A stretch of DNA of 28,029 nucleotides from Pseudoxanthomonas sp. Root65 (GTDB taxonomy: Bacteria; Pseudomonadota; Gammaproteobacteria; Xanthomonadales; Xanthomonadaceae). Location: positions 1-28,029 of the forward strand of contig NZ_LMHA01000004.1 of assembly GCF_001427635.1 (NCBI RefSeq), written 5' to 3'. The notes under the pieces were generated by a model that was not told the DNA's origin, did not search any database, and saw nothing but the letters and a program-made list of their open reading frames with translations. The translations under genes were made by a program, and so were the position numbers. Shown in pieces: positions 16,784 to 23,290 of the stretch (positions are counted from its first letter, which is position 1; every line of letters starts with the position of its first letter).

Positions 16784-16801
16784 CGCGAGGCAAGCGCAAC
16801 G

Positions 16802-17752
16802 TCATGGGGTCAACATTGACTCGATGTGCGCACGCACCAATCGCCAGGCCGCACCTTGTGCGACGAGATCGAAATGGCCGGCGTCCCGTACATCGATCCG
16901 CTTCACCTCAACCCCGGTCTCGACGGTTTCGGCGTAGTCGTGCGCCACGTAGGGAGGAACGAGACGGTCCAGAACGCCGCTGATCATCGTCACGCGGCTT
17001 GCATTGGTACCTATGCTGGTGGGCGACGTATCCCGATAGACATCCGGCCGATTCGTATCGGGTCGTCCAACCAGCTGGACATCCAGCCCTTCACCGCATA
17101 AGCCGGGGATGAGCGGCGCAAAGCGTTCCAGATCGCCTATGCCCGCCAGAGCGACCACCTGGCGGGGAACGAGCGGATCTGCCGTATGCAACACGCTCGC
17201 GCCATCTAGTCGATCACGACCGGACGCCCACAGCGCGAGATGGCCGCCCGCGGAGTGTCCCACCGCCACCACGCGATTGAGATCGAGCGGATAGATCTCC
17301 TTCAGCTGACGAAGATGATCGAATCCTGCCGCCACGTCCTGATACGTGCCCGGGTAGCCGCCGCCCTGCTCATCCGCCCGCCGGTAGCCGATACTCCAAA
17401 CCGCCACGCCACGTGCCGCCAGATCGGCACCGAGATGACGCAGCTGCTCGCGTCCCGCCGTCTTGCTGCTCCAACAACCGCCATGGATTATCACGACGAC
17501 TGGGAACAGGCCAGGACCTCGGGGAATGAAGAGATCGCCCTGCTGGATTTCTTCCTCACCATAGGGGACTACGACGTCTGGCAGCGGCCGCGGAATTCGC
17601 ATGAAGCCTGGAATATCGAGCGGCTCGACCTTCCGTTGCAGAATCGACGCAAGCGCGTCGTCCGCACAGCGCGCCGGCATCGCCAGCGTGGCGCCGAGCA
17701 GCAGCATCAGGCTGTGCACGCCATGCGCGGTTCTGCGAAGGATTCGGTTCAT
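16802..17752 (-). CDS. Exported alpha/beta-hydrolase esterase (BD-FAE / kynurenine-formamidase-like)
   Basis: The product is 316 residues from ATG 17752, preceded by GGAG at about 8 bases. The signal peptide ends near residue 30 (LAMPARCA), so the enzyme acts outside the cytoplasm. Hydrolase motifs: oxyanion-hole HGGCW (90-94), nucleophile elbow GHSAGG with Ser167, and then Asp262 (SGVLDRLVP) and His293 (DAGHFDLV) completing a Ser-Asp-His triad. The HGG-W plus GHSAGGHLA pattern is that of the esterase/lipase group containing kynurenine formamidase and bifunctional feruloyl/acetyl-xylan esterases. The true substrate is unknown. The frame stays open upstream to 18091, but that stretch has no family similarity. 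It is the last gene of a minus-strand run beginning with the cytochrome at 20748, though a 260-base spacer separates it from the Rid-family gene, so it may have its own promoter. Confidence 0.9.
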   Translation of the reverse strand: MNRILRRTAHGVHSLMLLLGATLAMPARCADDALASILQRKVEPLDIPGFMRIPRPLPDVVVPYGEEEIQQGDLFIPRGPGLFPVVVIIHGGCWSSKTAGREQLRHLGADLAARGVAVWSIGYRRADEQGGGYPGTYQDVAAGFDHLRQLKEIYPLDLNRVVAVGHSAGGHLALWASGRDRLDGASVLHTADPLVPRQVVALAGIGDLERFAPLIPGLCGEGLDVQLVGRPDTNRPDVYRDTSPTSIGTNASRVTMISGVLDRLVPPYVAHDYAETVETGVEVKRIDVRDAGHFDLVAQGAAWRLVRAHIESMLTP

Positions 17753-18014
17753 TGGGGGTTCTCCGATCAATAAGGTTGTGCGCGCGCGGGGCTCACCTTG
17801 GGAACTTGCTGGCGCTGCGCATCCAGTGGTAAGCGGCATAGCAAAAGACGTTTCCACAATGAATCCGCAACGCTCCGTACCTGCTGCTACGGTGGAAAGC
17901 GGAAGACCGCGTCGTGATCGCGGCATGGCGATTGTCGCCGGCGAGCTGTATCCGGCTTCGGGTGTACGTTCGAATCCAGAATCACCGTCTTCGGCAAACC
18001 TCCGGCGTATGCGA

Positions 18015-18542
18015 TCAAGGCGTAGCTTGTCGTTTCGGGTGCGGGATCTCCGCTCGCGGCGCCCGCCCTGAACCAACGATGGCGACCGCACGCATTTCCA
18101 TGACGGCGCCGGACGCGATCAATGCGCTTGTCCCCACCGCGCTCCATGCCGGGTAATGCGACGGGAAGAACTCGTGGTGAATAGGTCCGAATAGCGCCAT
18201 CTCGGCCTGGAAACTCTGGCGATCCGTCGGTCCGGTATGGAACGTGGTCAGTTCCACGACATCAGAATAGCTGGCTCCCGCCAGCGCTAGCTGCGCCCCC
18301 AGCGCCTCGAACATCCGCCGCACCTTTTCCTCGTAGGTTCCAGTGCCGGCGGCGGGGATACCCGAGATGATGACCATGTCCCTTACCTTCACAACCGGCG
18401 AGTAGTGCCAATCGTGGTAGGACGACTCGCGACCTGGAACAGCGAAGTGCTCACGTGAGGGATTTTCTTGCCCGTAGCTGGCGAACGCGGCAAGGGGAAC
18501 CAGCGATAACACGACGCGCAAAAGAACGCGGTAATGTGACAT
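18015..18542 (-). CDS. Exported Rid-family (RidA/YjgF-like) protein lacking the usual catalytic Arg
   Basis: The product is 175 residues. A cleavable signal peptide (1-24, VVLSLVPLAAFASYGQ) is followed by a Rid fold: VKVRDMVIISGIP (51-63), the EEKVRRMFEALGAQLALAGASYSDVVELTTF helix-strand region (71-101), and the C-terminal strand VMEMRAVAIV (146-155). Cytoplasmic RidA hydrolyses reactive enamines/imines using an arginine in a PAR-S/T-x-V context. Here the corresponding position reads YPAWSAVG, with Trp133 instead. That change places it among Rid subfamilies without proven deaminase activity. An export signal on a Rid protein is less usual but known for periplasmic-annotated members. It sits 27 bases downstream of a small membrane-protein gene, suggesting cotranscription. 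Confidence in family is high, in function low. Confidence 0.85.
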   Translation of the reverse strand: MSHYRVLLRVVLSLVPLAAFASYGQENPSREHFAVPGRESSYHDWHYSPVVKVRDMVIISGIPAAGTGTYEEKVRRMFEALGAQLALAGASYSDVVELTTFHTGPTDRQSFQAEMALFGPIHHEFFPSHYPAWSAVGTSALIASGAVMEMRAVAIVGSGRAPRAEIPHPKRQATP

Positions 18543-18569
18543 TGCGACGAAGCTCCTGTGCTTTGCTTG

Positions 18570-19043
18570 TTAAGTGGAAGCCGGCCCCGGCGAGTCCGCG
18601 GATCTTCTTTCCGATCGGGCATCGGCATCGCTGCCCTCCAGGTGTCCTTGCCATCTGGCGAACTCCATCACCAGGCACTGCAGGCCAACGGCCACGGATG
18701 CGATGATGACCGTCCACGACCCAATCGGGCGAACGAGGCCGGGGACGTAGGACTCGTAAAAGAAGGAAAGCGCCAGAGCACCGGGGGCAAGGATCACAAC
18801 AGCCGATGTAAGCGCTTGGGCACGCTCAAGAATCCCTTTGCACAACTTCGTGAAGTAGGTTCCAAGCGCGATGTTCAGCAAAGATGACCAAAGCAGGTAA
18901 ATGTGAATTGCCCGGTAGAACATTCGGGGCGCATCTTCCATGGCGTCCACTTCTACGACGAGCATGTACTCGCCACTAAGGCAGAACGTCGCGAATGCGA
19001 CCACGCCTGCCATCAGATGCAGGCGACGCAAATAGGCCAACAT
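18570..19043 (-). CDS. Small four-helix inner-membrane protein, unknown function
   Basis: The product is 157 residues that I do not recognise. Four hydrophobic segments are visible at about 7-26, 44-66, 78-98 and 108-128, connected by short loops; the C-terminal 25 residues are polar and charged (SDADARSERRS) and probably cytoplasmic. A Cys, acidic residues and His near the first two helices (FCLSGEYMLVVEVD; IHIYLLWSS) might be functional, but no heme or quinone motif can be claimed. Gene spacing (27 bases to the Rid gene, 79 bases after the FHA gene) suggests the same operon as the diheme cytochrome, so an electron-transfer or anchoring role is conceivable. This is inference only. Confidence 0.75.
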   Translation of the reverse strand: MLAYLRRLHLMAGVVAFATFCLSGEYMLVVEVDAMEDAPRMFYRAIHIYLLWSSLLNIALGTYFTKLCKGILERAQALTSAVVILAPGALALSFFYESYVPGLVRPIGSWTVIIASVAVGLQCLVMEFARWQGHLEGSDADARSERRSADSPGPAST

Positions 19044-19122
19044 TAGTCTCTCCTAGTTTTGCTGCGAGACGTATCGCATGGAGCGCGGGCATCGTGGCAC
19101 CGCCACACGAACCTGCGCGCCA

Positions 19123-19803
19123 TCAGGACGTCCACATGTGTCCCGAAGCAGCACGCTTGAACTCACGGGCGCACAACAGAAAGAAATACCTGCCAAGCCG
19201 GAACGTGTCGCCGGGACTGAGCAACTGTTTCCGTATGCGGATGCCGCATAGGACGACTCCGTTGGTGGAGCCGATGTCCTCAATGACAACGCCGTCGATG
19301 GTGGGCTTCAGCCGTGCGTGGTAGCGGGAGATATCGGGCTGCGGCAGCACTATGTCGCAGTCTGGAGAACGCCCAACGATTGCGACGCCTGGAATGGGAT
19401 AGACACTTCCGACACCGGCCCCATTGATCGCTTTCAGCAGATACGCGACGTTTTCTGCCGCCGGACTCCACTCAATGTGGGGGCTCTCCATCATCGTTCT
19501 GGACTCTTCACTCCAGGCGGTGGCCACGACCATCTCCACACCTGCGATGTTGAAGCGATCGCCCACGGTGATGGGAACGGTCTCATAGATCGCTACCCCG
19601 TTCAGGGAAGCCTGCACGCCAGAATAGGGGGTGACGCTCGTCTCGCCATTCTCTCTGCGTATCTCGGCGGCGAGAAGCGGCATTGATGAGTTTCTCAGTA
19701 CGATCACGTTGTTGCGTGCAGAACCGACCCTTGTCAGGCCGGATCCAAGAGACACTCGAGAGCGCTCCCCATTCGGGAATATCAGCATCATCGACAGCAC
19801 CAC
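19123..19803 (-). CDS. FHA-domain protein (one canonical, one degenerate FHA)
   Basis: The product is 226 residues. The C-terminal half (about 135-212) is a canonical forkhead-associated domain, a phosphothreonine-peptide reader: GRSPDCDIVL (Arg145), ISRYHARL (Ser159, His162) and DIGSTNGV (Ser179-Gly182). The N-terminal half (about 5-95) has the same strand pattern (TRVGSARNNVIVL, then SLNGVAIY and VGDRFNI) but lacks the S-x-x-H motif, so it looks like a second, degenerate FHA. No signal peptide or membrane segment is seen. No Ser/Thr kinase or phosphatase is present in the window. It starts (GTG at 19803; ATG at 19791 is an alternative) only three bases after the cytochrome stop, so the two are surely cotranscribed, an odd pairing of a cytoplasmic phospho-reader with a periplasm-facing cytochrome. 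Confidence 0.88.
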   Translation of the reverse strand: MVLSMMLIFPNGERSRVSLGSGLTRVGSARNNVIVLRNSSMPLLAAEIRRENGETSVTPYSGVQASLNGVAIYETVPITVGDRFNIAGVEMVVATAWSEESRTMMESPHIEWSPAAENVAYLLKAINGAGVGSVYPIPGVAIVGRSPDCDIVLPQPDISRYHARLKPTIDGVVIEDIGSTNGVVLCGIRIRKQLLSPGDTFRLGRYFFLLCAREFKRAASGHMWTS

Positions 19804-19806
19804 ACA

Positions 19807-20748
19807 CTAGTCCTGACGAGAAGCATCTTTCATAGAGCGATGCACAGAGGGAACGGACTGGAGATAGCGGTAGATGGATTTCAGTTCATCGTCCGATGCC
19901 TGCCCGATAGCTCGCCAAGGCATGTACTTGCCATCTATCTCGGATCCGTCGGGACGCTTTCCCTCGCGCATGGACGCAATGAAATCGGCCTCGCTCCATG
20001 CAGCCAAGCCCGTCACATCCGGAGTGAGATTGGCCGCAGGCGGCGCACTGGGACCGCCATGCGTCATCGGGCCACCGCCGAAGTCAGCGCCATGACAGCC
20101 CATGCACAGCTGGGCCGCATGACGGCCATAATCGATAGAACCAACCGGCGGCGGCGCTGCGACCACAGGCTTCGCATGGTCGATGACTTCTACCGACAGG
20201 AAATCTTTCAGCTTCCCCGTCACCAGTAGTGCTCTTCCCAAGGGCCCCATTTGGCTATCCGGCAGGGCGTGATCGACGGAGGGTAAGGTGTTCAGGTACG
20301 CAGAAAGCGCCTCGATCTCCTCCAGACTCAGTTTTGAGAAGGATCCCGACGGCATCAACAACAAGGCTTTCGAGTCTGCACCCACCCCGTGGCGAAGCGC
20401 CCGATACAGCTGCTCGTGTCGAACCCGCGGCTCGATGCCCGCGCTAGGAGGCGTGAGATTGGTGCCGACCACCCTGGCGAACGGCATCTCATCCAGCATG
20501 ATCTTTCCTCCGAAGTCGTCACCGTGGCAATCCGCGCATCCGCGGGACATCGCCAGTTGCCTTCCTCGTTCGATGAGCGCCGCCCGGGGTGCGTCAACTT
20601 CTGCGCTGAACTCGTATTCTTTCTGCAGCCGCGACTCGCTGGCCAGGTAAATCCACACGGCAACGAGCGCCAGAAGAAATAGGAGCCCTATGACGGCAAA
20701 GCCGAAGTAACGGATCGCTTTCTTGATTCCAGTGGCTGACGTTGACAT
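19807..20748 (-). CDS. Membrane-anchored diheme cytochrome c
   Basis: The product is 313 residues. A single N-terminal transmembrane anchor (about 14-36, YFGFAVIGLLFLLALVAVWI) tethers two cytochrome c domains in the periplasm. Heme sites: CADCH (Cys71, Cys74, His75) and CMGCH (Cys215, Cys218, His219). Candidate axial Met ligands are in LLMPSGSF (Met132) and KYMPWRAIG near residue 280. Both domains share the pattern of gluconate/alcohol-dehydrogenase-type cytochrome subunits (A-NLTP... followed by M-P), so it may carry electrons from a periplasmic dehydrogenase to the terminal oxidase, but no dehydrogenase is adjacent. It is the first gene of the minus-strand run leading to the FHA, membrane, Rid and esterase genes. 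The spacer to the divergent GNAT gene holds a perfect inverted repeat that could be an operator. Confidence 0.92.
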   Translation of the reverse strand: MSTSATGIKKAIRYFGFAVIGLLFLLALVAVWIYLASESRLQKEYEFSAEVDAPRAALIERGRQLAMSRGCADCHGDDFGGKIMLDEMPFARVVGTNLTPPSAGIEPRVRHEQLYRALRHGVGADSKALLLMPSGSFSKLSLEEIEALSAYLNTLPSVDHALPDSQMGPLGRALLVTGKLKDFLSVEVIDHAKPVVAAPPPVGSIDYGRHAAQLCMGCHGADFGGGPMTHGGPSAPPAANLTPDVTGLAAWSEADFIASMREGKRPDGSEIDGKYMPWRAIGQASDDELKSIYRYLQSVPSVHRSMKDASRQD

Positions 20749-20839
20749 GAGGCGGGGCTACCTGCGGACTGACAGAATTGCGGCGGATATGGTTGCCGCC
20801 CGCTCCCTAAACTTCCACCAACCAGCTGTGGGCCCGTCA

Positions 20840-20854
20840 CTGTCCATTGGACAG
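20840..20854. promoter_or_regulatory. Perfect 7-1-7 inverted repeat in cytochrome/GNAT spacer
   Basis: CTGTCCATTGGACAG is a perfect inverted repeat (two 7-base arms around one base) centred in the 164-base spacer between the divergent cytochrome and GNAT genes, about 100 bases before the cytochrome start. It is placed where a dimeric regulator could act on either gene. Confidence 0.4.
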
Positions 20855-20912
20855 GTCTACCCCCTTACTCTCGTGGGTACCGGACACGCCGGTGCAGAGC
20901 TAGATTGTCTGT

Positions 20913-21500
20913 ATGTCGACAGTGACAATCATGCCTCGCGGCGGCATCGCCAAGGATGCCATTTCTAGTCATCTGGCCAGCGACAGGCTCACGCTTGATC
21001 TCGTTCGTGATCAGGATGTGGATGCGCTGCATGCACTCGCGGGAGAGCTTCTCGTATGTCGCCATGTGTTTGCCGAGCGCCCTCCCAATCACGTCCAGGT
21101 AAGCGGACTGATCGCAAGAAGCACCTTTCTTCACACCGTTTCCGGCACCGGCGTCTGGGCGATCCGTCGACGCGCAGGCTCCGGAATCATCGGCATCGCA
21201 GCGTTATGGCCACACCAGTACGAGGCCGGCTCTCCGCCTCGCATGGAGCTTGTCTTTGCTCTCTCGGCCAGATACGAGGGTGCGGGTTTCGCGGCCGAAG
21301 CTTGCGACACGCTGATCGACTATGCGAGGAAGCGACTGGGGTGGAGCGTGCTTCATTCCCGAGTAGATCTTCATAACACCGAAGCAAATCGTCTTTTGTG
21401 GCGCCTTGGTTTCGTGGAACATATGGTGGTGCGCGGCCCCACCGGACCCCTACGTATCTCAGCGCTTGAGCTCTCCCGCCCGCTTAGTTTGCTTTTCTAG
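20913..21500 (+). CDS. GNAT-family N-acetyltransferase (RimJ/RimL-like)
   Basis: The product is 195 residues. The RimJ/RimL-like layout is seen: an N-terminal strand LTLDLVRDQDVDALHAL (26-42), a central WAI...GIIGIAALW strand pair (82-99), the acetyl-CoA loop around RYEGAGFAAEA (120-130), and the closing SRVDLHNTEANRLLWRLGFVE (about 151-171), in which Asn and the RLGF turn are hallmarks. Substrates of this branch include ribosomal protein N-termini, antibiotics and small amines, and none can be chosen. The ATG at 20913 lacks a good ribosome-binding site and lies inside a 7-base inverted repeat; an ATG at 20931 is possible. It is divergent from the cytochrome gene and in line with the orphan regulator 340 bases downstream. 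Confidence 0.85.
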   Translation: MSTVTIMPRGGIAKDAISSHLASDRLTLDLVRDQDVDALHALAGELLVCRHVFAERPPNHVQVSGLIARSTFLHTVSGTGVWAIRRRAGSGIIGIAALWPHQYEAGSPPRMELVFALSARYEGAGFAAEACDTLIDYARKRLGWSVLHSRVDLHNTEANRLLWRLGFVEHMVVRGPTGPLRISALELSRPLSLLF

Positions 21501-21671
21501 AGGCCTCCTGTCTTCAGGCAGACGGGTGACGTAGAACCTGCGACCTGCGAGGCAGACCGTTTCGACCACCTGAGGCCATCGGTAGGCCTCGAGAGCCGTA
21601 ACAATCGGGGGCTTGCAGACCGGCAGTCCACGAAAATCCATCGTAGCCATGGCAGTAGCGAACGCCTTCAT
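21459..21671 (-). CDS. Possible small protein, unknown
   Basis: A 70-codon minus-strand frame overlaps the end of the GNAT gene by 42 bases. It starts with ATG (MKAFATAMATMDFRGLPVCK) after a GGAG about 11 bases upstream. The sequence is not recognised, has no signal peptide and has a charged C-terminus. Its composition is not obviously protein-like, so it may be chance. Confidence 0.25.
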   Translation of the reverse strand: MKAFATAMATMDFRGLPVCKPPIVTALEAYRWPQVVETVCLAGRRFYVTRLPEDRRPLEKQTKRAGELKR

Positions 21672-21842
21672 CGGTAGCTCAGCTCCTTGCCATCAGTGCA
21701 GGTTGCCGGGGAGCGCCGCATAAAGAGTAGATGGGGTATCCGTCAGTCTCTGCAGGACCGGCGATAACAAAGGCTTGTCTGGCCGGTGGGAGCTTGCGCT
21801 CTCACGGTTCTTCACAGTTTCAATGGCGGAGGGGGGCCATCA
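21501..21842. other. Leader region of orphan response regulator
   Basis: These 342 bases hold the doubtful 70-codon minus-strand frame and, at the right end, a hairpin (GTGGGAGC at 21786-21793 with GCTCTCAC at 21798-21805, one G-U pair, 4-base loop). This is followed by a very strong purine-rich ribosome-binding site (GGAGGGGGG at 21828-21836). The hairpin 37 bases before the start could be a terminator of the upstream gene or a leader element. Confidence 0.4.
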
Positions 21843-22484
21843 ATGAAAGAGATCATCAGGGTACTCCTGGCGGACGATCACGCCGTGGTACGCGAGGGAC
21901 TACGGGGACTGCTCGAGCAACAGGATGATATCGACATCGTGGGCGAAGCCGAAGACGGCCCTAGAGCCCTCCAGTTGGTCTCGCAGGTAGCTCCTGACTT
22001 GGTCGTTCTCGATATGAAAATGCCTGGTGCGGGGCCAGTGGAAACCATATCCGGCATAAAGCGCTTGCGGCCCGAGGCTCACATTCTCGTATTCACCAGC
22101 TATGCCGAAGACTCGCAAGTGAGGGACGCGCTCGCGGCGGGGGCTACCGGATACCTGCTCAAGGATGCGCTGCGTGCGGATCTTATCCGCGCCGTTCGCG
22201 AAGTAAGCGCGGGCTATGCCTGGCTGCATCCGCAGGCGCAGCGTCAGATGCTGGACTGGATCCGGCGTAGGCGCTCGACTGTGGACGGATTCACGGCGCG
22301 CGAACGCTCTGTTCTCGCCCTGCTGGCCGAGGGACAAAGCAATAAGCAGATCGCACGGAACCTGGAACTCACCGAAGGAACGATCAAAGGCTACGTCAGC
22401 CAGATCCTCGACAAGCTCGGTGTAGCGGACCGTACTCAGGCGGCACTCCTGGCGCATCGCGAAGGTTTGATCGGATTCGAATGA
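21843..22484 (+). CDS. Orphan NarL/FixJ-family response regulator
   Basis: The product is 213 residues. The receiver is intact (Asp11-Asp12 pocket, phosphoacceptor Asp57 in LDMKMPG, Thr in VFTSYAED, Lys in YLLKDAL). The C-terminal LuxR-type helix-turn-helix is complete (SVLALLAEGQSNKQIARNL to GYVSQILDKLGV). The ATG at 21843 has GGAGGGGGG six bases before it; the frame is open further upstream but with non-coding character. No kinase is adjacent. Its sequence is closer to the decayed regulator at 7680 than to the one at 16136: AWLHPQAQRQMLDWIRRR and AEGQSNKQIARNL are shared with the decayed copy, while the other has LDPQ...MEWMRR and AEGHSNKHIARKL. It is therefore a good candidate to have taken over as output of the kinase at 5965. 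It lies between two GNAT genes on the same strand. Confidence 0.94.
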   Translation: MKEIIRVLLADDHAVVREGLRGLLEQQDDIDIVGEAEDGPRALQLVSQVAPDLVVLDMKMPGAGPVETISGIKRLRPEAHILVFTSYAEDSQVRDALAAGATGYLLKDALRADLIRAVREVSAGYAWLHPQAQRQMLDWIRRRRSTVDGFTARERSVLALLAEGQSNKQIARNLELTEGTIKGYVSQILDKLGVADRTQAALLAHREGLIGFE

Positions 22485-22493
22485 TCGCGTCAT

Positions 22494-22531
22494 CCGAACG
22501 ATAAAAGGTTCGGCTGGTCTGCAAGACCTTT
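22494..22531 (+). terminator. Double stem-loop after orphan response regulator
   Basis: Two short hairpins follow the regulator stop: CCGAAC/GTTCGG (22494-22513, 8-base loop) and GGTCT-GCA-AGACC (22516-22528) ending in TTTG. Together they may form a weak terminator before the GNAT gene at 22559. Confidence 0.4.
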
Positions 22532-22558
22532 GCGTCCACCGAAACCCATTGCCAGGCC

Positions 22559-23185
22559 ATGCTGAGCCGTCATCCAACCTATCTACGCTTTCCCGCCCAT
22601 TTCCTCACAGAGCGATTGCAGCTCCGTCAGTGGCGATCGGCGGACATCGGTCCGCTGGCCGCGATGAATGCGGATCCTCGCGTCATGAGACGTTCCCCGA
22701 CGCTCACTTCCTACCAGAGCGCAAGCGCGATGGATGGCTGGCGCGATCATATAAGCCGGTTCGGATGGGGGCTGTGGGCAGTCGAGCGCAAGGACACGCG
22801 TGAATGGATTGGCTTCGCCGGACTCAACGCCCCAAACCTTAATGCCACGCACTCACCCTGCATCGAGGTCAACTGGAGATTCGCGTTTGCCCATTGGGGA
22901 AATGGCTTCGCTACCGAAGCGGCCTTGGCGGCCGTCAGGGCAGGATTCGACAATCTGCTTCTGGACGAGATCGTTGCCTTTGCGGATATCAGAGACCTTA
23001 GATCGCAGCGGGTTTTGCAGCGCCTGGGAATGCGCGATGACGATCCGGCACTCAGGAATTCGGGCATACAGGGCGATACGCTATCTGCATCGCGCTGTCT
23101 TTTCAGGCTCTCCCGCTCGGCGCCTACTTTGCGCTCGTTCGCCAGCGAGCTTGAGACCTCTCCGGCCAGGCCGCTCTGGGCATGA
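22559..23185 (+). CDS. GNAT-family N-acetyltransferase (RimJ/RimL-like)
   Basis: The product is 208 residues. The opening LTERLQLRQWRSADIGPLAAMNADPRVM (16-43) and FGWGLWAVERKDTREWIGFAGL (68-89) are classic RimJ/RimL-type segments. The acetyl-CoA loop is HWGNGFATEAAL (112-123), and the closing region RDLRSQRVLQRLGM carries the usual R-x-RLGM turn. Typical relatives end soon after that with an F-x-H-P motif. Here the tail (RDDDPALRNSGIQGDT... to residue 208) is different and about 20-30 residues longer, which may reflect drift or a late frameshift. It lies 74 bases downstream of the orphan regulator on the same strand. The substrate is unknown. Confidence 0.87.
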   Translation: MLSRHPTYLRFPAHFLTERLQLRQWRSADIGPLAAMNADPRVMRRSPTLTSYQSASAMDGWRDHISRFGWGLWAVERKDTREWIGFAGLNAPNLNATHSPCIEVNWRFAFAHWGNGFATEAALAAVRAGFDNLLLDEIVAFADIRDLRSQRVLQRLGMRDDDPALRNSGIQGDTLSASRCLFRLSRSAPTLRSFASELETSPARPLWA

Positions 23186-23239
23186 CCGGCCTGTCCCTGC
23201 GCGACATGCACGCACATTGCATCGTTTGACGCGCTGCGT

Positions 23240-23280
23240 GCCCGAAATGCGGGCCACGGGCGAGCGATAATTTCCGCCCG
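23240..23280. terminator. Tandem stem-loops between convergent genes
   Basis: GCCCG-AAATG-CGGGC (23240-23254) and CGGGCG/CGCCCG with a 12-base AT-rich loop (23257-23280) lie in the 105-base spacer between the convergent GNAT and lipoprotein genes. They could stop transcription from both sides, but neither has a clear U-tract. Confidence 0.35.
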
Positions 23281-23290
23281 CCGCGCCCGT

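Noticed and set aside
16802..18091. 429-codon version of the esterase starting far upstream
   Set aside because: The extra 113 residues have no family similarity and overlap the end of the Rid-family gene. The internal ATG at 17752 has GGAG and a signal peptide.
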